DNA of 64,000 bases from Chitinophagaceae bacterium (GCA_016719015.1 JADKAZ010000006.1:202182-266181); one strand, 5' to 3'. Positions 45,059-55,152 are shown, numbered from the stretch's first letter. The notes: generated by a model not told the origin, from the letters alone. A program made the numbers and translations.

Positions 45059-45450
45059 ATGAGTAATGAAAATTTTGGGTTTGAGGAGTTGGAACTTTGG
45101 AAAAAAGTAAGAGAGTTTAAGAACGATGTAAGAAAAATTTTAAAAGCATTCCCTGCTGATGAAAAATACAGGCTTACTGATCAACTCATCCGCAGTTCCC
45201 GTGCTATTAATGCATTAATAACGGAAGGGCATGGAAGATTTACCTATCCTGACCAAATACATTATTGTGTACAAGCCAGGGGCTCTCTAACTGAAACAAT
45301 TAACCACCTGATTGATGCTTTTGATGAAGGATACATTTCAGCAGAGCAATTAAAGGGATGAAACAAAAAGGAAAAGAATTGGAAAGGATATTAAATGGCT
45401 ATCTCATATTTCTTAGGAAAAAAAGGGATGAGCCGAAACCAAGTAAATAA
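45059..45450 (+). CDS. Four-helix bundle (23S rRNA intervening-sequence type) protein, one frame break
   Basis: A small helical protein of the avd/IVP family: FEELELWKKVREFKNDVRKI, then LTDQLIRSSRAINALITEGH and YPDQIHYCVQARGSLTETIN. The annotated frame stops at 45361 after LKG, but the neighbouring frame continues KQKGKELERILNGYLIFLRK to the TAA at 45448, the ending expected of the family, so one base is missing or extra near 45355. Start at 45059 (alternative 45047). Function unknown; members occur scattered in Bacteroidota genomes. Confidence 0.75.
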
Positions 45451-45496
45451 ATTGTATCCAGTACTTTATTTACTTAATACATTATACACCTTATAT

Positions 45497-46087
45497 ATGT
45501 TCTACGAATTCAAAGGCATAAAACCTGTGGTACATGAAACAGCCTTCGTTCATCCGCAGGCAGCGGTAACAGGAAATGTTGTGATAGGAAAAGATTGTTA
45601 TATCGGTCCCGGCGCCGCATTAAGAGGCGATTGGGGGCAGATCATCATTGAAGATGGTTGTAATGTACAGGAGAATTGCACCATTCATATGTTTCCGGGA
45701 GTGACGGTATTATTAAAGGAAGGAGCACATATTGGTCATGGAGCTATCATACATGGCGCCACCATTGGAAAAAATTGTTTGGTAGGAATGAATGCTGTCA
45801 TAATGGATAATGTACAACTCGGTGATGAAAGCATCGTAGGGGCTTTATCTTTTATTAAAGAAGGAGAAATAATTCCTAACAGAAGTGTAGTAGTAGGCAA
45901 TCCCGGAAAAATTATCAAACAGGTGAGTGATGAAATGATACACTGGAAAACAGAAGGAACTACACTTTACCAGCAATTATCGGTTGATATGCACAAAAAT
46001 TGGCAAGCTTGCGAACCTCTTCGAAAGAAAATGGAAGACCAAAACGTATCGGAAAAACCCTACAAGCCCTGGAAACGAACTGAATAA
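45497..46087 (+). CDS. paaY: PaaY-like gamma-carbonic-anhydrase-family thioesterase
   Basis: A left-handed beta-helix protein of 196 residues with hexapeptide repeats (VVIGKDCYIGPGAALRGDWG, then GHGAIIHGATIGKNCLVGMN) and the metal-binding histidines of the gamma-CA family. Homologues next to paa genes act as thioesterases for CoA esters of the pathway. The ATG at 45497 (MFYEFKGIKPVVHET) fits the family; the frame is open from 45395, but that stretch overlaps the four-helix bundle gene. It ends the paa cluster in this window. Confidence 0.85.
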   Translation: MFYEFKGIKPVVHETAFVHPQAAVTGNVVIGKDCYIGPGAALRGDWGQIIIEDGCNVQENCTIHMFPGVTVLLKEGAHIGHGAIIHGATIGKNCLVGMNAVIMDNVQLGDESIVGALSFIKEGEIIPNRSVVVGNPGKIIKQVSDEMIHWKTEGTTLYQQLSVDMHKNWQACEPLRKKMEDQNVSEKPYKPWKRTE

Positions 46088-46098
46088 CCGCTTTTAAA

Positions 46099-46132
46099 AG
46101 AATTATTTAGCACTCAATAAAAAAATAATTCT
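46099..46132 (+). terminator. AT-rich hairpin after paaY
   Basis: AGAATTATTT pairs with AAATAATTCT around a 14-base loop, 12 bp after the paaY stop. Confidence 0.6.
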
Positions 46133-46344
46133 CCTAAAGCTTGCATAGTAAAAAGCCTCTGTGTAGTTTTACTCTCCCGATTATTCAATACCCCAAAAAA
46201 CCACCAAGGTTTCACGACCGTATCCAACCTCTCCTTTTAAAAAGACCTCCAATCTTACATCCTGCGGATGACTATACGCCATGTCCTGCAAAACCAGTTA
46301 ATCCTGTAACTGAGCATTTATTTATATAGTCAAAACCTTGAGCA

Positions 46345-48240
46345 ATGAAAACTTTGAATTTTATTAAGAAGACTTTGATCTTCTTCCTTCCACTTTTAAT
46401 TGCAGCTACTGCAAACAGTCAAAACGCACCTATTGGTTGCAATGGGCAGTTTTTTGTAACCCACGGAAGCGGCAACACTGCAACCTCTACAACGTCAGTA
46501 AAAAAATTGTCTTTTTCCGGACTCATTATTACTCCAAACGTATTTAATGTTGATCCCGGATCTATTGGCTTCAATGCTATTGGCATAAATCCACTTGATG
46601 GATATATGTATGGCTTACGTTATCCAACATCGGGTAACCGGCCACGGTTAGTAAGAGTTGGTAGTGGTACTCCCGGCAACATTGTTGACCTGGGAGAAAT
46701 ATCGGATGGCGGAGGAAATTTATCCGATGGTGATATAGGTTATGCAGGTTGTTTTGATGCAGCCGGTGTTTTTTATTTCATTACGGACAATAATGAAATG
46801 TTTAAGATTACAGGCAATAATTATCCTGCAACAAGCACTGCGGTAACCTTTATCGGGAACCCTTCAGGCGGTAGCAGCGGCACTAATTTTTTTGTTGATA
46901 TTGCAGTTAACCCCGTTGGTGGAGTTATGTATGGAGTCACTTTTAATAGCAGGCTTTATACAATTAATATGACCACTGGTGTGTCTACCTTTATTGGTAC
47001 TCATATTGGTACCGATTATATTGCTTCGCTTTTTTTTGACGAAACTGGCAATCTCTTTGGTTATCGTCAGGATGGAAGTTTTTTCCTGATTGATAAAACA
47101 AACGCAACACTTACAAATGCAGGAACCGGCACTGCCTATACCTACGCTGACGGCTGCAGTTGCAGCTTTGGCCGTGTATTTCATGACCTTACTTCTCAGA
47201 AAGGTATTTGTCCTACAGTTGCTAATCCAAACCCCGAATGGGATATTACTGTTGCAACAACAAATCAGACAAGTAGCCAGCAAACAGGGCTCACTTATAC
47301 ATTAGAAATACCCAGTAATAGATTTTCAATTATCGAAACACCGGCAGTAATTGCTAACAGACTATTTACAGCAGGACTTATTCCTGCCAACAACCCGTCC
47401 CTGGTTACCATTTCCACAGTGGCGCCGGCAGCGGGTAGTGTTAAAAATAAAATTGTTGTTAGTTCTTTTCAAACTGGCGGAGTTAATAGCACTATTAGTT
47501 TTACCCTTAAGCTGAAATTAGTGACGCTGTATGGCGCATATGCCCCGGTTCCATTGCAATCATCTATCACCGGTTTACCTGCGATTATTGGTTCCAGCGA
47601 TCTTTCTAATGACCCAACTACCGCAACACCCGACGACCCCACACTTGTTAATTTCTGTCCATTGATAACATTACCGGCTAAGCTTATAAGCTTTACCGGT
47701 GTTTATAAAAACAATACTTCGTTGCTTTACTGGGTAGCAGAAAACCAGGTAAATCTCTCCCACTATGAAGTAGAACGCAGCGAAAACGGTATGGACTTCA
47801 GCAGACTCACTATTAAAGCCCCTCAACAATCAAGCACTTCCAGAGAACAGTACCAATATACAGATGACATTGCTGGCTCCACTGCTGCTACTTTATATTA
47901 TCGTCTTAAAATTGTTGATACAGATGGGCAGTACAAATACAGCAACATTATCTTAATACGTAGAGAAACAAAGGCTATAGACGGAATATCCATTAGCCCC
48001 AACCCAGTAATAAATGCTGATAATGTAACCGTTAGGATAACTGCCAACGCCACTAAAAACGTTGATTTGAAAGTTATGGATATGGCGGGCAGGGTAATGC
48101 TCCAACAACAAACTAGGGTAACAGAAGGCAATAACAGTATTACCCTCAATAACCTGAACAGGCTGCAAGCCGGTATCTACCTGCTACAAATGATGGACGG
48201 AAGCGATCTCAATACAATAAAGTTCGTAATAACAAGATAA
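46345..48240 (+). CDS. T9SS-exported protein with NHL/DUF6923-like N-terminal region
   Basis: 631 residues with a signal peptide (MKTLNFIKKTLIFFLPLLIA). Residues 30-330 repeat short beta-propeller-like units with NPLDGYMYGLRY, DAAGVFYFITDNNEMFKI and NPVGGVMYGVTFN, close to the DUF6923 type. Next comes a DUF11-like stretch and a Fn3-like connector (VNLSHYEVERSENG), ending in a type A sorting domain (ISISPNPVINADNVTV ... NTIKFVITR). A surface or matrix protein; substrate unknown. The frame is complete and followed by a hairpin terminator. Confidence 0.85.
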   Translation: MKTLNFIKKTLIFFLPLLIAATANSQNAPIGCNGQFFVTHGSGNTATSTTSVKKLSFSGLIITPNVFNVDPGSIGFNAIGINPLDGYMYGLRYPTSGNRPRLVRVGSGTPGNIVDLGEISDGGGNLSDGDIGYAGCFDAAGVFYFITDNNEMFKITGNNYPATSTAVTFIGNPSGGSSGTNFFVDIAVNPVGGVMYGVTFNSRLYTINMTTGVSTFIGTHIGTDYIASLFFDETGNLFGYRQDGSFFLIDKTNATLTNAGTGTAYTYADGCSCSFGRVFHDLTSQKGICPTVANPNPEWDITVATTNQTSSQQTGLTYTLEIPSNRFSIIETPAVIANRLFTAGLIPANNPSLVTISTVAPAAGSVKNKIVVSSFQTGGVNSTISFTLKLKLVTLYGAYAPVPLQSSITGLPAIIGSSDLSNDPTTATPDDPTLVNFCPLITLPAKLISFTGVYKNNTSLLYWVAENQVNLSHYEVERSENGMDFSRLTIKAPQQSSTSREQYQYTDDIAGSTAATLYYRLKIVDTDGQYKYSNIILIRRETKAIDGISISPNPVINADNVTVRITANATKNVDLKVMDMAGRVMLQQQTRVTEGNNSITLNNLNRLQAGIYLLQMMDGSDLNTIKFVITR

Positions 48241-48263
48241 CCGACTGTAAGGTGCAGAATAGT

Positions 48264-48293
48264 AAAACCCTCCGTAGTCACGGAGGGTTTTTT
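48264..48293 (+). terminator. Rho-independent terminator
   Basis: AAACCCTCCG/CGGAGGGTTT stem with TTTTTT tail follows the T9SS gene. Confidence 0.9.
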
Positions 48294-48622
48294 ACATATA
48301 AGTAGCGTTACGAAAACACCCGTAAAAACCAATTATTCAAATAAGTAAGATGATTTGATAAAAAATATTCTTTTTATAAAGCTCCATTTACCTTTAAAAT
48401 CAATTTATTAAAAAAAAGCAGCTAACACTTGCATAATTAAAAACCAGTACTTACTTTTACAGCCCTGCAAAAAATTCCACTCCTCCAAAAGACCATAATT
48501 AGACTTTTCCAATCTATCCCATTTTGAAGCCTCAGAGTTTCCAATCCTGTTGATACACCGTTCCAAGCCCTCTAAAACCCAACGGTTTAGGATTTATTAT
48601 TTTAACCATAAAACTCTCGAGC
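48294..48622. other. AT-rich intergenic region between T9SS genes
   Basis: 329 bp. A/T-rich with no coding potential recognised. The last bases (GAGCATGAAAAAGTTTAC, 48619-48636) are identical to those at the start of the T9SS gene at 51991, which suggests a shared leader by duplication. Confidence 0.6.
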
Positions 48623-50742
48623 ATGAAAAAGTTTACTTTTCTTTTTGTATTCGCATTTGTTGCGAACTTAATCCTTAGCAGTACTGCCTTTGGGCAGATT
48701 TTACAACGAGGTACATCCACTCAACAACTACTTCCACAACCCTTACCTTACAAATCATAAACCAACTGGTGTTGTAGCTGGGGATGTAATGTTTGCCAAC
48801 ATTGCCAAAGGAAATAACGGTGCAAACCAAGCATTAGCTGGTGTGGACAGGCTGCATTTGCAAGAGGCGGTTATTAGGTACCGGTGGAGATAATCACTGG
48901 TGGGGTACTGTTTTATACAGAGTTGCAAGACGGCACGAAGGTGCAGTTAATTTTGCTTCTCATTGAAGCCAGCGCAAATAACAACTCCTGGTCATAGTAG
49001 CATTTTCTGGAGTTGATGTGTCAGGACCAACGCCTTTTGATGTTGCTCCGGGCAGTCTATCTCTTAGTCTCGCAACTGCAAGCTCTGCTACAGCAACTGG
49101 AATTACAACAGCAACTACTAATGGCGCTGCTATAATTATGTTTTCAATCAAGTGGACAACAACCATTATCGCCTGGAATACAACTTGTCCCGGAACTTTA
49201 ACTAAGCTTTATTCTAATTAATACAACCCAGGTGGAAGTAACGATTTAACAGTTGCAGCATGGGCAGTAAAGGCATAGCTGGTGCTACTGGGAATGGAAC
49301 TGCAACAATGAGCACTATGCGCTAGGCAGGTGTGTTAATTGCACTAAAAGCAGCTCAATTGCCAGCACCAAATCTTTGGGCTGCAAATGGTACCGGAGCG
49401 ATATCCAAAATATACTGTAAATCCGGTAACAGGAACTATCCTTGCTGGTCCATCTGATGTTGTTATTCCATCTACTTCCACAGCTGCGCTGGCTAAGAAT
49501 GTTATTAACGCAAACGATGCAGAAGGCTGTTTGTATTATTTAAACAGAGATGATGCCGATGCATTAAATGGAGTTGTGACTGTTTATTCTGTAAGACCTG
49601 ATGGTACAGGAAATGGCAGCAGGGGAACCATTGATATGAACGGAGGTCTTAATGATGATTTCAGCTTTGTTCGTATGGGTTTTGACGCTACCGGCAGAGG
49701 CTGGATCCTCGCAGGTTCAGGTTCAAATATTTATATCGCTTCATTCCAGGGCAATGGCATTAATCCAATCACCAGCATTAATACATACGGTGAAACTTCA
49801 CTTACAGTAGCTGCACCCGGTGTTGCCACAGAATTTCAGAATGGTGACCTTGCTATCAGCGGCAATGGTACAATGTATGCATTAGCCAATGTTACCAATG
49901 GACAAACTTATATTTATACACTTAATTCATTAGCTACACCAACCACCCTTACCCGTAAATGGACTGTACAAACAGGTGGTGGTACTTTCTCTGGTAGTGT
50001 AAATGGTCTTGCATGGACACAAACCGGTTCACTGCATTTCTCAACTGCTACTGGTATTTATTTCATTGACCAGGCTACGGCTAACACCGTTTCAGGAACA
50101 GTTCAGGCTACATTGGTACCAGGTTCAAACAGTACAACCCTGACTGACCTGGCATCTGATAAGTTCCCTACACAATCAACATTGCCTGTTAAATTAGGAA
50201 CTTTCACCGTTACCAAACAAGGTAATAATGCTGTTATTGACTGGACAACCTTGACAGAAGCTAACACCAATCATTTTGAAATAGAAAGAAGTTTTGACGG
50301 TATTAACTTTACTACAGTTGGTACAAAACAGGCTTCAGGTTCTTCTACTACAGTAGTAAGCTATCAGCATCTTGATCCTATCACCACTTCAGCCAGGATT
50401 ATTTATTACAGGCTGAAAACAGTTGATGTGGATGCAAACAATTCGTTGAGCAAAATAGTAGCCTTACGTCTGAATGGAGTATTGGTAAGTGATTTCACCG
50501 TATATCCAAATCCATTTACCAGTGATTTGAAAATTCAGATCAGCAGCGAAAAAGAAACAAGTATCACCATCAGGGTTAGCAATGCAATGGGCCAACCAGT
50601 GGTTAACCGCCAGGTAATGCTGCAATCCGGTGAGAATGTTCTTGTATTATCATCAGAAGTTTCAAAGCTTCAGAGTGGAATGTATATGCTGGAAATTATA
50701 TCAGCAGAAGGAAAAACAACACAAAAGATTATTAAACGATAA
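48623..50742 (+). pseudogene. Frame-scrambled T9SS-exported protein gene
   Basis: The start (MKKFTFLFVFAFVANLILSS) is a good signal peptide, but the N-terminal domain up to 49386 changes frame repeatedly: protein pieces such as PTGVVAGDVMFANIAKGNNG, TGGDNHWWGTV and IVAFSGVDVSGPTPFDVAPG lie in different frames. From 49387 to 50742 one frame is open for 451 residues and encodes a propeller-like region (GFDATGRGWILAGSGSNIYI), a Fn3-like connector (NTNHFEIERSFDG) and a type A sorting domain (FTVYPNPFTSDLKIQI ... TTQKIIKR). Several independent indels in the first 760 bp point to decay, though poor consensus is possible. If translated at all, the 3' ORF lacks a signal peptide. Confidence 0.7.
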
Positions 50743-50769
50743 CATGCTCAAAGGTTAATTATGCCTTAT

Positions 50770-50805
50770 ACCCCTCTAGCTTTTCTAAGCAGAGGGGTTT
50801 TTTTT
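50770..50805 (+). terminator. Rho-independent terminator
   Basis: ACCCCTCT/AGAGGGGT stem followed by a run of eight T, about 30 bp after the stop codon. Confidence 0.9.
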
Positions 50806-50871
50806 GGCCCCTGGCATTACCGGAATTTTTCTTTTATAAAAAAATATTGCTCCGGCAAGTAAATAGTTGGC

Positions 50872-51390
50872 TGGAGTTTATACGCAAAATAACCTGCAGA
50901 GAAGTCGATACTGCCAGGTGTTACTTAGTGGTAAGGATGCTTCTTTCCTTGTCAAGATGCAGTGACAAAAAAACAATTTAATGCCCCACTGTATGTTGTA
51001 CAATATGGGAATACTATTATTGCAGCTTTCGCAACAGGTGTGGCGGCTGTAGCATTTCACAAAAAGAATAACCGCCTCTATTTACACGCCGATGCGCATC
51101 GATCAGCTACGATACATTGATTTAAAAACGATGAAGGTGTATTATCCGGCAGACCGTGGTTTTAGCGGACAGTCACAAAAATCATCCGACCAGGGCAACA
51201 TTATCCCGGATGATGATTGCTGATGATGGAAATGGTTATGCAAGGACAAATGACGGTACACAACTCCTCCGCTTCAGCACCCGCAAAAAATCAGAGATAA
51301 CAAATCTTGTAGCTACATTATATAAAGCTGGTGTGACCGCATGGCAAACATCTGATTTGGCTGACTGCAACCGGCAGATATGTTTGTAAA
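50872..51390 (+). pseudogene. Decayed, internally deleted copy of the T9SS gene at 53468
   Basis: Aligned by eye, this stretch follows bases 53600-54030 of the intact gene (shared runs such as CGATCAGCTACGATACATTG and TTTAGCGGACAGTCACAAAA). It then jumps to about 54330, losing roughly 300 bp at the point after AATCTTGTAGCTAC, and ends near CAAACATCTGATTTGGC. Substitutions and indels are spread throughout and no frame remains open. It is a true pseudogene fragment without start or sorting domain. Confidence 0.9.
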
Positions 51391-51549
51391 CTGGAACCCT
51401 TATTTCATTAGTACATTTTTCAGTGAATACATTAAATAAGGACTTATGTAAATCCTGAAAAAAATAAGAATCATTTGTAGAATAATAAATAATTAAAAAA
51501 AATCACATCTTGCTTTTTCACAAACCTGCACAACCAATAATGGTAATCA

Positions 51550-51709
51550 CAATCTTTTATCAGCGATCTGAAAATACAGATAAGCAACAATAAAGAACCT
51601 ACGTAGAATCAGGATAAATAATTCAATGTAGCCAGCAAAATAATATTGCAGCCATACGAAAATGAAGTTTCTATTTATCATCAGAACTCTCTTGTGTTGT
51701 GGAATAGTG
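51550..51709 (+). pseudogene. Decayed fragment of a T9SS sorting domain
   Basis: Bases from CAGCGATCTGAAAATACAGA onward align with 50515-50670, the sorting-domain coding end of the preceding gene, through patches such as AGCAACAATAAAGAACC and TTTATCATCAGAACTC. The alignment is gapped and full of stops. Together with the neighbouring fragment it indicates a lost tandem copy. Confidence 0.7.
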
Positions 51710-51994
51710 GTTTTTTTTACCGATATCGAGGAAAAACTTTCTCGTTTATTTTTAATTTAAGAAGTAGTAAAAAAAAACAAATAAATACTTGTCTTTGATA
51801 AACTTGAATGATTAGTTTCGTTTCCCATTCAAAAATTTCCTTTAACTCCTGAAAGCCCTGGTAAACCTAATTCCAATTTTCCTTTCAAAAACTCTCTAAG
51901 TTTTTTATCCTTTTGATGACCACTCCAATCCTCCGGAAACCAGTTTTGATTAACTGAGTATCTAATTATTAATTTTTTTTTAAAACTACAGAGC
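51710..51994. other. Intergenic leader of the T9SS gene at 51995
   Basis: 285 bp, A/T-rich, ending in the GAGCATGAAAAAGTTTAC motif shared with 48619. No gene or RNA recognised. Confidence 0.6.
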
Positions 51995-53278
51995 ATGAAA
52001 AAGTTTACATTTTCAAAAGGAACATTTACGTTATTATTCCTGGTATTTCTTTGGAACATAAAGTCATCCGGTCAATGCCAGTTCCCTAATCCGATTCCCG
52101 TCTATTTACAAACATTTGGCGCCGGCACAAGACCAGCCGTTTCGCCACTAACTATTTACCAGGTGCCTGAGTTAATTTATACAGGCACCGGGAACATGGA
52201 TCCTGAAAAGATATATACCATTACCCCCACTAGTAATTTGCACTCTAATCCTAATGCCTGGTGGACCGTATCCGATCATACCGGAAATCCGAATGGATTA
52301 ATGATGCTGGTTAACGACCGGGAGCCTGCAGGGGTTACTTACAGAGATAGGCTCCACTCAAGTGTATTAGGCCAGAGTAATCTGTATAATTTTAGCGCCT
52401 GGGTAATGAATATACTAAAGCCGGGAGTTTGCACTGCCAGTGGCAATAATCCTGATATAATTATTAACCTGACTGTAGATTATAAAGCAGCAGGTGTTTG
52501 GACAAATCTTGTAACTTCTACTACTTTCACTTATCCATCACCCGTTGCGGCACCAGACTGGAAAAATATTAATGTTAATTTCACTACCCCGGCTGGTCCT
52601 TATGATAGTGTGCGGTTTAATGTTAACAACGCAAGTGTTGTGCTGTGCGGTAACGATTATGTTTTGGATGATATCAGGATTACTGGTTGTGTCAACAATA
52701 TTTCCCTTCCTGTACATTTAATGAGTTTTACAGCAAATTACAGAAATGGGTTCACTACCCTTAATTGGGAGGTGGATAATGAAGTAAACTTCAGCCATTA
52801 TGAAATCGAAAGAAAATCTACCGCTGCCGCATCTTTTAATTCAATTGCTATGCAGGCACTAAGTGGAGGCACTGGCAAATCTACTTACCAGCTCAGCGAT
52901 AATATAAGCAACCTGTCTGATGAAACTTTACTTTACAGGCTTAAAATGGTAGATTTAGATGGATCATTTAAATACAGCAATGTATTAATGGTGCGCAAAG
53001 ATCAAAAAACTATTTCCGGTATTTCAGTCTCGCCAAACCCTGTTACAAGTGGCGATGTGCCGGTTATTCGCTTTCAATCATCTGCTAATAATGCGGTGGT
53101 TACTTTGCGCATAGTGGATTGGAATGGCAGAACAATTTTAAAGCAAGAAACGAAGGTAAGCGAAGGTGTTAACAGCATTCCGGTAAATAACATTCAGAAG
53201 TTACAGCCGGGTATATATGTTCTTCAGGTGTCGAATGGAGCAGAGATGATAACCAGTAAACTTTCTGTAGTCCGTTAA
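51995..53278 (+). CDS. T9SS-exported protein, lectin-like N-terminal domain
   Basis: 427 residues. Signal peptide MKKFTFSKGTFTLLFLVFLW, then a carbohydrate-binding-like beta-sandwich domain (residues about 30-230; LYNFSAWVMNILKPG, DWKNINVNFTTPAGPYDSVR, ending NDYVLDDIRITGC), a Fn3-like connector (VNFSHYEIERKSTAAASFNS) and a type A sorting domain (ISVSPNPVTSGDVPVI ... TSKLSVVR). The architecture implies binding of a glycan or polymer at the surface. Frame intact, with terminator. Confidence 0.85.
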   Translation: MKKFTFSKGTFTLLFLVFLWNIKSSGQCQFPNPIPVYLQTFGAGTRPAVSPLTIYQVPELIYTGTGNMDPEKIYTITPTSNLHSNPNAWWTVSDHTGNPNGLMMLVNDREPAGVTYRDRLHSSVLGQSNLYNFSAWVMNILKPGVCTASGNNPDIIINLTVDYKAAGVWTNLVTSTTFTYPSPVAAPDWKNINVNFTTPAGPYDSVRFNVNNASVVLCGNDYVLDDIRITGCVNNISLPVHLMSFTANYRNGFTTLNWEVDNEVNFSHYEIERKSTAAASFNSIAMQALSGGTGKSTYQLSDNISNLSDETLLYRLKMVDLDGSFKYSNVLMVRKDQKTISGISVSPNPVTSGDVPVIRFQSSANNAVVTLRIVDWNGRTILKQETKVSEGVNSIPVNNIQKLQPGIYVLQVSNGAEMITSKLSVVR

Positions 53279-53315
53279 GGTTATAGAATAATAAATCCCT
53301 GGTAATTATACCTGA

Positions 53316-53348
53316 AACCCCTCCTGCCTTCTGGCGGAGGGGTTTTTA
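53316..53348 (+). terminator. Rho-independent terminator
   Basis: AAACCCCTCC/GGAGGGGTTT stem with a T-rich tail about 40 bp after the stop. Confidence 0.88.
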
Positions 53349-53467
53349 AATACCAAAATGTGTAAAGGCGGACTCTCCTCCATTCATATAAATTTCTTCC
53401 GGCTAAACAGAAAATGTTGTAATTTAATTTTTCATTTTTATTCTTTGTAAACATAAAACCTTAGTAT

Positions 53468-54730
53468 ATGAGAAAAAGTTTACCCTTTTTATCCCTTTTA
53501 CTGGGAACTTCTTTATTAACTACTACCCCTACTACTGCCCAGCAAGCTGACCGTTTTGCCTACGCTGTTACAGATATGCAGCCACAAGGTGTTGGCTGGA
53601 GTTTCTTACGCAAAATAAACCTGCAGACAGGCGAATACAGCCAGGTATTACTCACCGGTAATGATGCTTCGTTACTTGCCAATGATGCAACGACCAGGAA
53701 ACAATTTAATGCCCCGTTGAATGATGTTCGTTATGGAAATACGGTCAATGCTGCTTTTGCGACAGGTGTAGCAGCGATGGCCTATGATAAAAGAAATAAC
53801 CGCATCTACTACACCCCGATGCTCATCGATCAGCTACGATACATTGATTTAAAAACGATGAAAGTGTATTATGTAGCAGACCGTGGTTTTAGCGGACAGT
53901 CACAAAAATCATCGGACCAGGGAAACATCGTTACCCGGATGGTGATTGCTGATGATGGTAATGGTTATGCTATGACAAATGATGGCACACAACTCCTCCG
54001 CTTCAGCACCGGAAAAAAATTAGAAATAACAGATCTTGGGTCTTTGGTAGACGACCAGGCTAATAAAGGAATTTCCGTACATAACTCCTGCAGCAGCTAT
54101 GGAGGCGACATGATTGCAGATGATAATGGCAACCTGTTTGTTTTTTCTGCCCGCAATCATGTTTTCAAAATAAATATTGAATCTAAAGTAGCTACACACC
54201 TGGGCGCCATCACTAGTTTGCCTGCAGGTTTTACCGTTAATGGGGCGGCTGTTAATGATGAGAACAAAATTGTTGTGGCCAGTGCCGTACAGGCAAGTTC
54301 TTTGTATGTGGTGGATGCTAAAACATTAGTGGCTACTCAATATAAAGCCGGTGTTACTGCATGGCAAACTTCAGATTTGGCCAACAGCAACCTGCTTGTT
54401 TCAGGAGCCAAGTCAAAAGGAACTGTGACAGAGCTTGTAAGTCGCAACAACATACCTAACAGCGGTGATGGTAAAATAAATATCTATCCAAACCCGGTTA
54501 TCAACAACCAGTTTGTAATTCAGTTTAATCAACTGGATGCCGGCAGCTATACAGTGCAGGTAACAGATGTGTCAGGCAGACAAGTAGTACAGCAAATTAT
54601 AAATGTAAGCGGCGAGAACCATGCTCAGACTATTAAACTTGCTCCTTCGTCTTCAAAAGGTATTTACCTGGTGAAAGTAACAGACCAGAGCAGTAAGGCT
54701 GTATACAGCACAAAAGTTGTAGTTCAATAA
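53468..54730 (+). CDS. T9SS-exported propeller-like protein
   Basis: 420 residues with a signal peptide (MRKSLPFLSLLLGTSLLTTT) and a body of short repeated blades (AYDKRNNRIYYTPMLIDQLR, VIADDGNGYAMTNDGTQLLR, MIADDNGNLFVFSARNHVFK) that suggests a beta-propeller, then a type A sorting domain (INIYPNPVINNQFVIQ ... STKVVVQ). It is the intact parent of the decayed copy 2.5 kb upstream. Function unknown; likely surface exposed. Confidence 0.85.
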   Translation: MRKSLPFLSLLLGTSLLTTTPTTAQQADRFAYAVTDMQPQGVGWSFLRKINLQTGEYSQVLLTGNDASLLANDATTRKQFNAPLNDVRYGNTVNAAFATGVAAMAYDKRNNRIYYTPMLIDQLRYIDLKTMKVYYVADRGFSGQSQKSSDQGNIVTRMVIADDGNGYAMTNDGTQLLRFSTGKKLEITDLGSLVDDQANKGISVHNSCSSYGGDMIADDNGNLFVFSARNHVFKINIESKVATHLGAITSLPAGFTVNGAAVNDENKIVVASAVQASSLYVVDAKTLVATQYKAGVTAWQTSDLANSNLLVSGAKSKGTVTELVSRNNIPNSGDGKINIYPNPVINNQFVIQFNQLDAGSYTVQVTDVSGRQVVQQIINVSGENHAQTIKLAPSSSKGIYLVKVTDQSSKAVYSTKVVVQ

Positions 54731-54752
54731 TTATATTTCAAGCACATAATAT

Positions 54753-54782
54753 AAAATGTCCCGCTTTTGGCGGGACATTTTT
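54753..54782. terminator. Bidirectional terminator
   Basis: AAAATGTCCCGC/GCGGGACATTTT hairpin between convergent genes; it overlaps the stop codon of the minus-strand gene. Confidence 0.92.
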
Positions 54783-55152
54783 ATTTAGCCTGTTCTTTCC
54801 AAATCGTCTTTATAAGTTTAGCCTCCTTTGTAAAACCTTCACACTTTCCATCGCCTTTTCCAATAATACCACCGGAAGGTGCACACATCATTTTACAACT
54901 ATCATCATATAAAACATTAAACTGGTCGCAACACTGTGCTGTAAATAAATAAACAGTTTTCCCATTATAGTTATACTCATCAATTTGTACAGGCTGATTC
55001 GGTGGAATTTCCTTGTTTTGCTCATCGAGGATCTTGCGTACACAAACAGGAATAGAATCCCGGCTTACGTCACCGCCGGAATTAGCTTTTTTCTTACCGC
55101 ATTCGCTGGCAGATAGAAAAGGGAAGATGAGCAGTATCAGCAGGTATTTCAT
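54781..55152 (-). CDS. DUF6970-like small lipoprotein
   Basis: 123 residues: a short signal ending at a cysteine (SASEC), then a cysteine-rich domain with AQCCDQFNVLYDDSC and CAPSGGIIGKGDGKCEGF, which I recall as the DUF6970 pattern. Probably a periplasmic or outer-membrane lipoprotein of unknown role. Divergent from obg, sharing a 58-bp promoter region. Confidence 0.7.
   Translation of the reverse strand: MKYLLILLIFPFLSASECGKKKANSGGDVSRDSIPVCVRKILDEQNKEIPPNQPVQIDEYNYNGKTVYLFTAQCCDQFNVLYDDSCKMMCAPSGGIIGKGDGKCEGFTKEAKLIKTIWKEQAK

Noticed and set aside
45395..45496. N-terminal extension of paaY
   Set aside because: Overlaps the four-helix bundle gene in another frame and is not part of the family; the start at 45497 fits better.
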